Shown: positions 1 to 8,510 of the stretch, piece after piece
Layout: each line of letters opens with the position of its first letter
Numbering within the stretch: position 1 is the first letter of the stretch
From: Saccharopolyspora oryzae
GTDB lineage: Bacteria > Actinomycetota > Actinomycetes > Mycobacteriales > Pseudonocardiaceae
Assembly: GCF_027853915.1 (NCBI RefSeq)
Contig: NZ_JAQGLA010000025.1
Span: forward strand, 1 to 64,000
DNA: 64,000 nucleotides
Reading direction: 5' to 3'
Translations under genes and position numbers: made by a program
The notes under the pieces: model-generated
Database searches by the model: none
What the model was told of the DNA's origin: nothing
The model's input: the letters and a program-made list of their open reading frames with translations, nothing else

Positions 1-2
1 TG

Positions 3-104
3 ATCTGCCTGGCCCGACGACGCTGCGACGTCCTGTTCGCCATGCTCAAAAACAAGACCCACTACCAGCCAACCCGACCCACGGCGCCCCCAGCAGCCGC
101 TTGA
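3..104 (+). pseudogene. C-terminal end of an IS110-type transposase (cut by window edge)
   Basis: The frame that opens at base 3 and stops at 102-104 reads LARRRCDVLFAMLKN and then a short proline/alanine tail. An arginine-rich LARRRCDVLFAML segment is typical of the extreme C-terminus of IS110/IS116/IS902 transposases. Only about 33 codons are in the window, so I cannot tell whether the gene is intact to the left. No inverted repeat was seen here, as expected for IS110 elements, which usually lack them. The end of this frame marks the left mobile-element boundary of the window. Confidence 0.65.
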
Positions 105-138
105 CAAAACCATAGGAACACCCCCCCAACCAGCACCA

Positions 139-840
139 TCACCTTGCCGCCACCCCTCTGACCTCCTGACCAGCACGGGGCGAGATGTTCAGGGTTCGAC
201 GAAGCAGGCGGACGGCGTAGAGCGCGTACCAGATTCCGGTGATTCCCAAGCCGATTCGTTGCCACAGGCCGTGATAGCGCCCCACCTGGGTGTCCATGTC
301 GAAGCTGTTGGCGGCGACCACGATGGCGGCGGGGATCAGGATCGCGACGATGACACTGAGGACCGCCCATGCCAGTTCGCGGTTCCGCGCTGACCGGTAC
401 GCAACCGCGAGGACTGCGGCCGTCAGCGCGGCGAAGGTCGGGAACATGTTCAGGTTGTGCACCCAGCCCGACAGGGAGTAGTCGGTAGTCCCCTTGCTGC
501 CGACCGGATAGCCCACGTAAGGGTCGGCGGTGAAGATCCCCTGAATGATGAGTTCCAGGCCGAAAGCACCGGCGAGCAACGGGATCGCCGCCGCGCCCGG
601 ACCGCCGGCGAGCACCCGTCGCAAGCCCACGGCGAAGGTGATGGTCAGCGCTCCGGTCGCGATGAAGTTGGCGATCTGGATCCAGCCCTGGTCGCCCAGG
701 CTGAGCTCGCTCCCCCAGTGGTGCAGCGGATCGTAGCCGGAGCGCAGCTCGCCCTGGATCAGGATGACGACGATGAACAGCAGCGGAGCCATCCCGCAGG
801 CGAGCAGAGCGCGGGTGACCCGGTCCGTACGCGCGGCCAT
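139..840 (-). CDS. DUF998 family integral membrane protein
   Basis: The product has 233 residues and about six hydrophobic segments. The layout (MAARTDRVTRALLACG start, a GWIQIANF stretch after helix 1, and a polar loop with a DYSLSGWVHN motif) resembles DUF998 membrane proteins of actinomycetes; their function is unknown. The ATG at 840 is preferred over the one at 846 because AAGGAG (847-852) sits six bases upstream of 840 but directly abuts 846. It is divergent from a TetR-type regulator across a short gap full of palindromic sequence, so it is the likely target of that repressor. DUF998 genes are often paired with TetR genes. The family call is fairly sure; any transport or drug-resistance role is a guess. 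Confidence 0.75.
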   Translation of the reverse strand: MAARTDRVTRALLACGMAPLLFIVVILIQGELRSGYDPLHHWGSELSLGDQGWIQIANFIATGALTITFAVGLRRVLAGGPGAAAIPLLAGAFGLELIIQGIFTADPYVGYPVGSKGTTDYSLSGWVHNLNMFPTFAALTAAVLAVAYRSARNRELAWAVLSVIVAILIPAAIVVAANSFDMDTQVGRYHGLWQRIGLGITGIWYALYAVRLLRRTLNISPRAGQEVRGVAAR

Positions 841-850
841 GCACATCTCC

Positions 851-901
851 TTAGCACTGTTAAATCCTTAACGACGCTAAGCTAGCTTTAGCACTGTTAA
901 G
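851..901. promoter_or_regulatory. Probable TetR operator between divergent genes
   Basis: A 13-bp direct repeat, TTAGCACTGTTAA, occurs at 851-863 and 888-900. The second copy is half of a 35-bp imperfect dyad (867-901): CTTAAC, three bases, GCTAA, a GCTAGC centre, TTAGC, three bases, GTTAAG. The region is clearly more A+T rich than its surroundings. Its position between the DUF998 gene and the TetR gene makes it the expected repressor site; binding itself is inferred. Confidence 0.7.
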
Positions 902-911
902 GTGTCAAACC

Positions 912-1562
912 GTGGAGGACGCCAAGCGCAACGGGCTCGACCGCGACTCGGTGGTCGCAACGGCCCTGGATCTGCTCGACGAAGTCGGCCTGGACGGCCT
1001 GACGGTGCGACGGCTGGCGACCGAACTCGGCGTCAAGTCACCCGCGCTGTACTGGCACTTCCGCGACAAGCAGGAGCTGCTGGACCTGATGTCCCAGCAG
1101 CTCCAGACCGTCGGGGGCGGGACGCAGCCGCGCGAGGGCGAGCCCTGGCCGGAGTGGATCGCCCGGCTGGCCCACGAACGCCGCGCGCTCCTGCTCTCCC
1201 GCCGCGACGGCGCCCGGCTGGTGTCCGGCAGCAGCCCCGGCCCCGAGGTGGCGCGGAGGTTCGACGACGACCTGCGCGCGCTCTCGGAGTACGGGTTCAG
1301 CCCGGTCCAGGCGATGCGCGCGGTCATCGCCATCGGGCACTACATCACGGGCTTCGTCCTGGAAGAACAAGCCGCACAAGCACGCCCGCGCACCGAAAAG
1401 CGCCAGAAGCACCGCTCCCAGGAACAAACCGCTCCGCCAGAACGGTTGCCCTTCCTGGAGGCGGCCATCCGGGAAGGCGGACCGCCAGAAGGTCCCGAGG
1501 CCTTCGAACAGGGCTTGGGCATGCTCATCGACGGAATGCGAGCGCTGGCGAGAGAACCCTGA
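912..1562 (+). CDS. TetR family regulator (TetR_C class)
   Basis: A 216-residue protein. Residues about 9-55 form the helix-turn-helix; LTVRRLATELGVKSPALYWH and FRDKQELLD are very close to classical TetR repressors. The C-terminal part is a ligand-binding, dimerising domain of the TetR_C kind, followed by a basic, glutamine-rich stretch around residues 155-180. The GTG at 912 is used; only a weak AAGG precedes it, so the message may have a short leader. It starts about 70 bases from the divergent DUF998 gene, with the palindrome between them, and probably represses both genes. It ends facing the carboxylase operon across a strong terminator. Confidence 0.88.
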   Translation: MEDAKRNGLDRDSVVATALDLLDEVGLDGLTVRRLATELGVKSPALYWHFRDKQELLDLMSQQLQTVGGGTQPREGEPWPEWIARLAHERRALLLSRRDGARLVSGSSPGPEVARRFDDDLRALSEYGFSPVQAMRAVIAIGHYITGFVLEEQAAQARPRTEKRQKHRSQEQTAPPERLPFLEAAIREGGPPEGPEAFEQGLGMLIDGMRALAREP

Positions 1563-1712
1563 CGCCCCTGGCCATTCCGCCAGCCGATCAAGTCATCGAG
1601 CGCACATCCGCGACGTCGTATTCGGCCACCGAGGCAGCGAGGACCCTGTTCGTCGCTGGGACCGCTGCTGTCTCGGAGCATGACCGCGGACTGACGCCGA
1701 ACTCATTGGTGA

Positions 1713-1765
1713 AACGCGGTTCGGCCCTGCGCGGAGTTGAACTCCGAGCAGGGCCGAACCGCGTT
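1713..1765. terminator. Bidirectional terminator between tetR and accA
   Basis: A perfect 18-bp inverted repeat (1713-1730 and 1748-1765, starting AACGCGGTTCGGCCC) encloses a further GGAGTT/AACTCC pair. It lies between two convergent genes and reads as AA...TT on either strand, so it can end transcription from both sides. Confidence 0.85.
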
Positions 1766-1771
1766 GGAGCG

Positions 1772-3535
1772 TCAGTCCTTGATCTCGCAGAGGGTGGTGC
1801 CCTGGGAGACCGAGTCGCCCGGTTGGGCCGACAGGCCCGTGACCGTGCCCGCCTTGTGGGCCGTCACCGGGTTCTCCATCTTCATCGCTTCCAGGACCGC
1901 AATCTGCTCGCCTGCCTCGACCTGCTGGCCGTCGGTGACCGCGACCTTGACGATGGTGCCCTGCATCGGCGCCGTCACCGCGTCACCCGACACGGCCGCG
2001 CCGGCCTTGCCCGCGGAACGCTTGCGCGGCTTGGCCTTCCCGGCCGGTGCCGCGCCGGACACCGCCAGTTCGGCGGGCAGCGTGACCTCGAGTCGGCGGC
2101 CGCCGACCTCGACGGTGATGCTCTGCCGGGCTTCCGGCTCCTCGACCTCGGCGCCGCCGGTGAACGGCTCGATGGTGTTGTCGAACTCGGTCTCGATCCA
2201 GCGGGTGTGCACGGAGAAGCCGTCGGTGCCGGTGAACGCCGGGTCGCGCACGATCACGCGGTGGAACGGCAGGACCGTGGCCATGCCCTCGACGACCATC
2301 TCGTCCAGGACGCGGCGCGAGCGCTCCAGCGCCTGCTGGCGGTCCGCGCCGGTCACGATCACCTTGGCCAGCAGCGAGTCGAACTGCCCACCGATGACGC
2401 TGCCCGACTCCACACCAGCGTCCACCCGCACGCCCGGGCCCTGCGGCGCGACGAAGCGGGTCACGGTGCCGGGGGCGGGCAGGAAGCCGCGGCCCGCGTC
2501 CTCACCGTTGATGCGGAACTCGAAGGAGTGGCCGCGCGGCGCCGGGTCCTCGTCGAACGCCAGCTTCTCCCCCGCCGCGATGCGGAACTGCCCGCGGACC
2601 AGGTCGATGCCGGTGGTCTCCTCCGACACCGGGTGCTCCACCTGCAGCCGGGTGTTGACCTCCAGGAACGAGATCGTCCCGTCCAGCCCGACCAGGAACT
2701 CCACGGTGCCCGCGCCGTAGTAGCCGGCCTCCGAGCAGATCGCGCGGGCCGCCTCGTGGATGGTGCGGCGCTGCTCGTCGCTGAGGAACGGCGCCGGGGC
2801 CTCCTCGACCAGCTTCTGGTGACGGCGCTGCAGCGAGCAGTCGCGGGTGCCGACGACGACCACGTTGCCGTGCTGGTCGGCCAGCACCTGCGCCTCGACG
2901 TGGCGCGGCCGGTCCAGGTAGCGCTCCACGAAGCACTCGCCGCGCCCGAACGCGGTCTCGGCCTCGCGCACCGCCGAGGCGTAGAGCTCGGGAATCTCCT
3001 CGATCGTCCGGGCCACCTTCAGACCGCGGCCACCACCGCCGAAAGCGGCCTTGATGGCCACCGGCAGCCCGTGCTCCTCGGCGAAGGCGACCACCTCGTC
3101 GGCACCGGACACCGGGTTCTTGGTGCCGGGCACCAGCGGCGCACCGGCGCGGGTGGCGATGTGGCGGGCGGTGACCTTGTCGCCGAGGTCGCGGATCGCC
3201 TGCGGCGACGGGCCGATCCAGATCAGGCCCGCGTCCAGCACCGCCTGGGCGAACTCGGCGTTCTCCGACAGGAACCCGTAACCCGGGTGCACCGCGTCGG
3301 CTTCCGCCCGCTTGGCCGCGTCGATGATCTTGTCGATGTTCAGGTACGACTCGCCGGGCGTGGAACCGCCCAGCGCGAAGGCCTCGTCGGCCATCCGCAC
3401 GAACTGCGCGTCGGCGTCCGGCTCGGCGTACACGGCGACGGAGGCGATGTCCTCGTCCTTGCAGGCGCGGATCACCCGCACCGCGATCTCACCGCGGTTG
3501 GCGATCAGAACCTTGCTGATCGGCGTCACGTCCAC
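1772..3535 (-). CDS. accA: Acyl-CoA carboxylase alpha subunit (biotin carboxylase + biotin carrier)
   Basis: Carboxylates the biotin carried on its own C-terminal domain with ATP and bicarbonate, supplying carboxyl groups for acetyl- or propionyl-CoA carboxylation. The N-terminal part starts with [20 protein letters not shown] and carries the ATP-grasp glycine loop FGGGGRGLK and the [12 protein letters not shown] signature. The last 75 residues are a lipoyl/biotin carrier domain with the biotinylated lysine in EAMKM. The size and the Ala/Pro/Lys-rich linker match the actinomycete AccA/BccA family. The GTG at 3535 has GAGGGG nine bases upstream; an ATG at 3574 is also open but has no ribosome site. 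It is the last gene of pccB-accE-accA on the minus strand. Confidence 0.93.
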   Translation of the reverse strand: MDVTPISKVLIANRGEIAVRVIRACKDEDIASVAVYAEPDADAQFVRMADEAFALGGSTPGESYLNIDKIIDAAKRAEADAVHPGYGFLSENAEFAQAVLDAGLIWIGPSPQAIRDLGDKVTARHIATRAGAPLVPGTKNPVSGADEVVAFAEEHGLPVAIKAAFGGGGRGLKVARTIEEIPELYASAVREAETAFGRGECFVERYLDRPRHVEAQVLADQHGNVVVVGTRDCSLQRRHQKLVEEAPAPFLSDEQRRTIHEAARAICSEAGYYGAGTVEFLVGLDGTISFLEVNTRLQVEHPVSEETTGIDLVRGQFRIAAGEKLAFDEDPAPRGHSFEFRINGEDAGRGFLPAPGTVTRFVAPQGPGVRVDAGVESGSVIGGQFDSLLAKVIVTGADRQQALERSRRVLDEMVVEGMATVLPFHRVIVRDPAFTGTDGFSVHTRWIETEFDNTIEPFTGGAEVEEPEARQSITVEVGGRRLEVTLPAELAVSGAAPAGKAKPRKRSAGKAGAAVSGDAVTAPMQGTIVKVAVTDGQQVEAGEQIAVLEAMKMENPVTAHKAGTVTGLSAQPGDSVSQGTTLCEIKD

Positions 3536-3598
3536 AGTGGTCAACCCCTCATTTCCCGGCGCGACGCCGGACATCTGGCGAAAACTTGTCTGAACACC

Positions 3599-3853
3599 TC
3601 AGCCCGGCAGCGCCGAAGCGCGCCAAGCGTGCGGGCCGGGGCGCAGCGGTCGCCGCCCCGCCGGGTGGCGGACCGCCGCGGCCGGGTCGCCCCACAGCGA
3701 CATCGGCTCGCTCTCCGGTTCCGCCGGTGCGGCCTTGGCCGCGGCCAGCCCGGTCAGCGCTGCGGTCAGCGCGGCGAGCTCGACCTCGTCGGGATCACCG
3801 CGCACGATGCGCAGCACCGGCCGCTCCGGTGCCGCGTCCGCGTCGTGGCTCAT
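3599..3853 (-). CDS. accE: Acyl-CoA carboxylase epsilon subunit
   Basis: An 84-residue protein that stabilises the alpha/beta carboxylase complex in actinomycetes. The start, RPVLRIVRGDPDEVELAALT, and the end, PGPHAWRASALPG, are the two conserved blocks of the ACC_epsilon family, joined by a variable linker with an SLWGDP tryptophan. A strong GGAGG precedes the ATG. The gene begins 22 bases after the beta-subunit gene and is followed by the alpha-subunit gene, so all three are probably cotranscribed. Length and both end motifs fit the family, which makes the call firm despite the small size. Confidence 0.88.
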   Translation of the reverse strand: MSHDADAAPERPVLRIVRGDPDEVELAALTAALTGLAAAKAAPAEPESEPMSLWGDPAAAVRHPAGRRPLRPGPHAWRASALPG

Positions 3854-3875
3854 TGCGCACCTCCTCGGGCAGGCG

Positions 3876-5513
3876 TCACAGCGGGATGTTGCCGTGCTTC
3901 TTGGCGGGCAGGCTCTCGCGCTTGTCCCGCAGCATCCGCAGCGACCGCGCCACGTACCCGCGGGTGAACGACGGCGGGATCACCGAGTCGACGTAACCGC
4001 GCTCCGCCGCGACGTAGGGGTTGCACAGGGTGTCCTCGTACTCCTGCTGCAACTGCGCGCGCACCGCTTCGACGTCCTCGCCGTTGTCCACGGCCTCGGC
4101 CAGCCGGCGCCGGTAGAGGATGTTGACCGCGCCCTGCGCGCCCATCACCGCGATCTGCGCCGTCGGCCAGGCCAGGTTGACGTCCGCGCCCAGGTGCTTG
4201 GAGCCCATCACGTCGTAGGCGCCGCCGTAGGCCTTGCGGGTGATCACGGTGACCAGCGGGACGGTGGCCTCGGCGTAGGCGTAGAGCAGCTTCGCGCCGC
4301 GGCGGATGATGCCGTTCCACTCCTGGTCGGTGCCCGGCAGGAAGCCCGGCACGTCCACGAAGGTCAGCACCGGGATGTTGAACGCGTCGCAGGTCCGCAC
4401 GAACCGCGCGGCCTTCTCGCTGGCGTCGATGTCCAGGGTGCCGGCGAACTGGGTGGGCTGGTTGGCCACCACGCCCACCGGGTGGCCCTCGACGCGGCCG
4501 AAGCCGGTGACGATGTTCGGCGCGAACAGCGCCCCGACCTCCAGGAAGTCCTCGTCGTCCACGACGCGCGAGATGACCTCGAGCATGTCGTAGGGCTGGT
4601 TCGGCGAGTCCGGGACCAGGGCGTCCAGCTCGCGATCGGTGTCGTTGATCGAATCCGCGATCGCGCCACCGGCGACCTCGGCGTCGAACACCGGCGCCTC
4701 GGCGAGGTTGTTGCTGGGCAGGAACGACAGCAGCTCCTTGACGTAGCCGATCGCGTCGTCCTCGTCGGCGGCCAGGTAGTGCGCGTTGCCCGAGCGGGAG
4801 TTGTGCGTGCGGGCGCCGCCGAGCTCCTCGAAGGTGACGTCCTCACCGGTGACCGTCTTGATCACGTCCGGACCGGTGATGAACATGTGCGAGGTCTGGT
4901 CGACCATCACGGTGAAGTCGGTGATCGCCGGCGAGTACACCGCACCGCCCGCGCACGGGCCCATGATCAGCGAGATCTGCGGGATCACGCCGGAGGCGTG
5001 GGTGTTGCGCTTGAAGATCTCGGCGTAGAGGCCCAGCGCCGCGACGCCTTCCTGGATCCGCGCACCGCCGGAGTCGTTGATGCCGATCAGCGGGCAGCCG
5101 GTCTTGAGCGCCAGGTCCATGACCTTGACGATCTTCTCGCCGAAGACCTCGCCCAGCGAACCGCCGAAGACGGTGAAGTCCTGGGAGAACACGCACACCT
5201 TGCGGCCGTCGACGGTGCCGTAACCGGTCACCACGCCGTCGCCGTAGGGGCGGTTGGCGTCCAGCCCGAAGTTGGTGGAGCGGTGCCGCGCGTGCTCGTC
5301 GAGCTCCACGAACGAGCCCGGGTCCAGCAGCAGGTCGATGCGCTCGCGGGCGGTGTACTTGCCCTTCTCGTGCTGCTTGGCCACCGCGCGTTCCGAGCCG
5401 GCGTGCACCGCCTCGTCGTTCCGCCGGTACAGATCCGCCAGCTTGCCCGCGGTCGTGTGGATGTCCGGCACGTCCACCGGTGGCTGACCGACCGGCTCCG
5501 TCGCGCTGCTCAT
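3876..5513 (-). CDS. pccB: Acyl-CoA (propionyl-CoA) carboxylase beta subunit, carboxyltransferase
   Basis: Transfers the carboxyl group from biotin to acyl-CoA, giving methylmalonyl-CoA or malonyl-CoA. The 545 residues contain the two crotonase-fold halves: the N-terminal oxyanion glycines in [12 protein letters not shown] and [14 protein letters not shown], and the C-terminal half with [20 protein letters not shown] and [13 protein letters not shown]. The DVPGFLPG loop carries the Asp that distinguishes propionyl- from acetyl-type enzymes in the PccB/AccB family. It ends with the GNIPL typical of the family. It is first in the operon with accE and accA. Upstream, beyond about 200 bases, lies a double-domain TetR gene that may act nearby. 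Substrate range (acetyl versus propionyl) is not fixed by sequence alone. Confidence 0.93.
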   Translation of the reverse strand: MSSATEPVGQPPVDVPDIHTTAGKLADLYRRNDEAVHAGSERAVAKQHEKGKYTARERIDLLLDPGSFVELDEHARHRSTNFGLDANRPYGDGVVTGYGTVDGRKVCVFSQDFTVFGGSLGEVFGEKIVKVMDLALKTGCPLIGINDSGGARIQEGVAALGLYAEIFKRNTHASGVIPQISLIMGPCAGGAVYSPAITDFTVMVDQTSHMFITGPDVIKTVTGEDVTFEELGGARTHNSRSGNAHYLAADEDDAIGYVKELLSFLPSNNLAEAPVFDAEVAGGAIADSINDTDRELDALVPDSPNQPYDMLEVISRVVDDEDFLEVGALFAPNIVTGFGRVEGHPVGVVANQPTQFAGTLDIDASEKAARFVRTCDAFNIPVLTFVDVPGFLPGTDQEWNGIIRRGAKLLYAYAEATVPLVTVITRKAYGGAYDVMGSKHLGADVNLAWPTAQIAVMGAQGAVNILYRRRLAEAVDNGEDVEAVRAQLQQEYEDTLCNPYVAAERGYVDSVIPPSFTRGYVARSLRMLRDKRESLPAKKHGNIPL

Positions 5514-5717
5514 GCAACCAACCCGTCCTCGTTACCTGCTCGACCCCAGTATCCGCGCACGACGGCGATCTCGGCGCACGCAGCACTGGCCATCGCGGAG
5601 ATTAGTGGGACGGGTACGCCGAAGTCAATCCGGAAGTGACCAGCGCCTAGTCCGCGCCCACCGCCATCTAGCTGCCAATTCGACGGTTAAGTGAACGGCG
5701 GATAGCCGCGCCCTAGA

Positions 5718-6896
5718 TCAGTCGACGGGCGTGTCCAGCATCAGCGCCGCGCCGACCCGCAACAACGCCTCGACGTCGCGGACCGCGCCGGTGCGCGCCA
5801 TGTCGTTGGCCACCGTCAGCGCCGCCTGCACCAGGATCCGGGAACGCACCTGGTCCAGCTCCGGCCGCGCCTCGCACAGCAGCCCGACCCACTCGGCGAC
5901 GTAGGCGTGCTGGGTCTGCCGCGCCCGGTGCCGCTCGTCGTCGGGCAGGTGGTTGACCTCGCTGACCAGGATGTCGATGAAGCGGCCGTGGTCGAAGGCG
6001 AAGGTGATGTAGGAGCGCAGCAGCTCGCGCAGCGCGTCGTCGGCGGCCGGGGTGCTGGCCAGGGTGCGTTCCAGCTCCACCTCCAGCCACGCGTTGCCGC
6101 GGGTGATCACCGTGCCGAGCAGCTCCTGCTTGCTGGCGAAGTAGTTGTAGAGGCTGGGCCCGGCGATCCCGGCCGCCGCGCCGACGTCCTCGGTGGTCAC
6201 CTTGGTGTAGCCGGCGTCGGAGAACAGCCGCGTCGCCGCCGCCAGCAGCAGGCGGCGCCGGGAGGCGCGGCTGGCGAACAGCGCCGACCGCTGGTCGGAG
6301 CCGGCGCGGCGCTCGGCGAACCGGTGCGGGGCCTGGTTGCCGATGACCACCACCATCGCCCGCAGCAGCTGCTCGAACTCCCGCCTCGGCAGGTCGACCT
6401 GGTGGTAGGAGGGGCTGGTCAGCACGCTGAACGTGCACCAGGCGCGGAACCGGGCGTCCTGGCCGGTCAGCTCGGGCCGGAAGGCGCGGGCCACCTCGGA
6501 CAGACCGCTGGCGACCTCGCGCAGCTCGTCGCGCAGCGCGTCGCGCTGCTCATCGGGGAGCTGCCGGGCCTCGCGCTGCCAGAGCACGCCCAGCTGGCGG
6601 TGCTCCAGCGCGGCCGCGGCGAGCCGGTCCACCACCTGGTCCAGGTCGGTGACCTCGGCGGTGATCTCGCTGAACGGCCGCAGCTCGTCGAGCACGACCC
6701 GGGTCAGCAGCTGCTGCTTGCCCGCGAAGTGCCGGTACAGCGCCGAGGACCCGACCCCGACGGCTTCGGCGATGTCGCTCATGCCCACCCGCGCGTAGCC
6801 CTGCCGGTAGAACAGGTCCGCGGCGGCAGCGGTGATCAGCGCGCGCCGGTTGCGCGGACGCGTGTTGCGGGCGGGCGGATTGGTCACCTCGGGCAT
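5718..6896 (-). CDS. Tandem TetR regulator with two DNA-binding domains
   Basis: A 392-residue protein made of two complete TetR units in a row. The first helix-turn-helix is near residues 17-62 (MSDIAEAVGVGSSALYRHFA) and the second near 210-255 (TTEDVGAAAGIAGPSLYNYF), each followed by its own helical ligand domain. The ATG at 6896 is chosen because AGGAAGGA lies just upstream; the open frame runs 37 codons further without a ribosome site. Most TetR proteins have about 200 residues and act as dimers, so this one looks like a covalent dimer. It is divergent from an amidase gene and lies upstream, in the same direction, of the carboxylase operon. The ligand is unknown; a lipid/CoA role is suggested only by context. 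Confidence 0.85.
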   Translation of the reverse strand: MPEVTNPPARNTRPRNRRALITAAAADLFYRQGYARVGMSDIAEAVGVGSSALYRHFAGKQQLLTRVVLDELRPFSEITAEVTDLDQVVDRLAAAALEHRQLGVLWQREARQLPDEQRDALRDELREVASGLSEVARAFRPELTGQDARFRAWCTFSVLTSPSYHQVDLPRREFEQLLRAMVVVIGNQAPHRFAERRAGSDQRSALFASRASRRRLLLAAATRLFSDAGYTKVTTEDVGAAAGIAGPSLYNYFASKQELLGTVITRGNAWLEVELERTLASTPAADDALRELLRSYITFAFDHGRFIDILVSEVNHLPDDERHRARQTQHAYVAEWVGLLCEARPELDQVRSRILVQAALTVANDMARTGAVRDVEALLRVGAALMLDTPVD

Positions 6897-7096
6897 CGCG
6901 TCCTTCCTCTCCCGGGCGGTCCCGAGCATACTTGCGCACTGCTCGCGCCCGGTGCCAGAGAAGCATGGCAGACCGCACCCGTTAGCAGCCGCTGAGCTGG
7001 CGCTCAATACGCAGAACCCTTATCCGGCAGGCCTTTCGATCGCGCCCGTGGCACGTGATACTTCGGCATCACCACCGCACGACCAGGAGCCGCCGC

Positions 7097-8506
7097 ATGC
7101 CGCCAGAGAACGCCGACCTGATCGCAACCGGGGTCACCGGTCTCGCCGCACGGCTGCGCGGCGGAGCGCTGTCCAGCCGCGATCTGGTGTCGGCCAGCCT
7201 GGAGCGGGCCGCGGCGCTGGACGAGCTCAACGCCCACATCACCCTCGCCGAGGACGCCGTCAAACGCGCCGACGCGCTAGACCAGCAGCTCGCCGAACGC
7301 GGACCGGTCGGCCCGCTGCACGGGATTCCCTTCAGCGTCAAGGACAACTACCGGACCGCGGGCATCAGGACGACCGGCGGCATGGGCGTGCTGCGGGACT
7401 GGACGCCGGACACCGATGCCGCGGTGGTGCAGCGCCTGACCGACGCTGGTGCGGTCATCGTCGGCAAGACCAACATGCACGAGTACAGCTTCGGCATCAC
7501 CTCGGACAACCCGCACTTCGGCCCGGTGCGCAACCCGGTCGACCCGACGCGAAGCGCGGGCGGTTCCAGCGGCGGATCCGGCGCGGCGGTCGCTGCGCGG
7601 ATCGTGCCTGCCGCCATGGGCACCGACACCGGCGGATCCGTGCGCATCCCGGCCGCGGTGTGCGGCGCGGTCGGGCTGAAGCCGACACGCGACCGGTTGC
7701 CGCTGGACGGCGTGCTGCAGGTGTCCTACGGCTTCGACGTGCCCGGGCCGATCACCCGGGACGTCACGGACTCCGCGCTGCTGATGCACGTGCTCACCGG
7801 TGGCGAGACGGTGGCGCCATCGGCGTTGCCGACCGATCCCGCGGCGCTGCGCGGTGTTCGCATCGGCATTCCGGTGGGCGACTACTGGGCGGACAACCAC
7901 CCGGAGGTCGAGCGGGTGTACCGCGAGGCCGCGCAGCGGTTCGTCGACGCGGGCGCCGAACTGCGCGAGGTGACCGTCGAGCACGCCGAGATCGGCAGCG
8001 AGACCGGTTTCCTGATCGCCACTCCGGAAGCGGTCGTGCTGGTGGCGGAGTTGTTCCGCGAGCGCGGGCTCGGCTCGATCGAGCAGCGCCTGGACGATTT
8101 CGGCGCCGACGTCGCAGCCCTGCTCCGCAGCCAGGTCGGCGCGGACGCCTCGCCCGTTCCCGCGCACGAGTACCTGGACGCGATCAACGAGACCGTGCCC
8201 GCCATCCGCCGCGGATACCTGACCGCGCTGTCCGATGTGGACGTTCTGCTCACGCCCACCGCGCCTGCTCCGGCGATCCCGTTGGCGGAGACCGGTCTGA
8301 TGCAGCACAACGGGCGGTCGGTCGATCCGTTCCCGACGTTCGTCCGCTACACCTTCGGGCTCAGCGTGATCGGCCTGCCGGCCATCTCCGTCCCGGCGGG
8401 GACCACGAGCGACGGCCTCCCGGTGGGCGTGCAGCTCGTCGGCGCCCACCACGCCGAATCAACGCTGCTGCGCCTGGCCCGGGCCTTCGAGCACACCTCG
8501 GACTGA
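7097..8506 (+). CDS. Amidase-signature family hydrolase
   Basis: Hydrolyses an amide bond with a Ser-cisSer-Lys triad. The lysine is in FSVKDNYRTAG (about residue 80), the cis-serine in the glycine/serine-rich AGGSSGGSGAAVAA block (about 155), and the nucleophile serine in GTDTGGSVRIPAA (about 180). The ATG at 7097 has AGGAG seven bases upstream; 14 extra codons upstream lack support. The 469-residue length is normal for the family, which also includes GatA and aryl-acylamidases. No GatB or GatC genes are near, so a metabolic amidase is more likely than tRNA amidation. It converges on a glutamine-synthetase-like gene with only four bases between. Confidence 0.9.
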   Translation: MPPENADLIATGVTGLAARLRGGALSSRDLVSASLERAAALDELNAHITLAEDAVKRADALDQQLAERGPVGPLHGIPFSVKDNYRTAGIRTTGGMGVLRDWTPDTDAAVVQRLTDAGAVIVGKTNMHEYSFGITSDNPHFGPVRNPVDPTRSAGGSSGGSGAAVAARIVPAAMGTDTGGSVRIPAAVCGAVGLKPTRDRLPLDGVLQVSYGFDVPGPITRDVTDSALLMHVLTGGETVAPSALPTDPAALRGVRIGIPVGDYWADNHPEVERVYREAAQRFVDAGAELREVTVEHAEIGSETGFLIATPEAVVLVAELFRERGLGSIEQRLDDFGADVAALLRSQVGADASPVPAHEYLDAINETVPAIRRGYLTALSDVDVLLTPTAPAPAIPLAETGLMQHNGRSVDPFPTFVRYTFGLSVIGLPAISVPAGTTSDGLPVGVQLVGAHHAESTLLRLARAFEHTSD

Positions 8507-8510
8507 CCGG

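Noticed and set aside
62-844. A minus-strand frame overlapping the DUF998 gene
   Set aside because: It has no membrane pattern or motif. The other minus-strand frame gives a clear membrane protein with a good ribosome site.
902-3967. A 1021-codon plus-strand frame across tetR and opposite accA
   Set aside because: It crosses a strong terminator and two well-supported genes, and its translation is Arg/Asp/His-rich noise.
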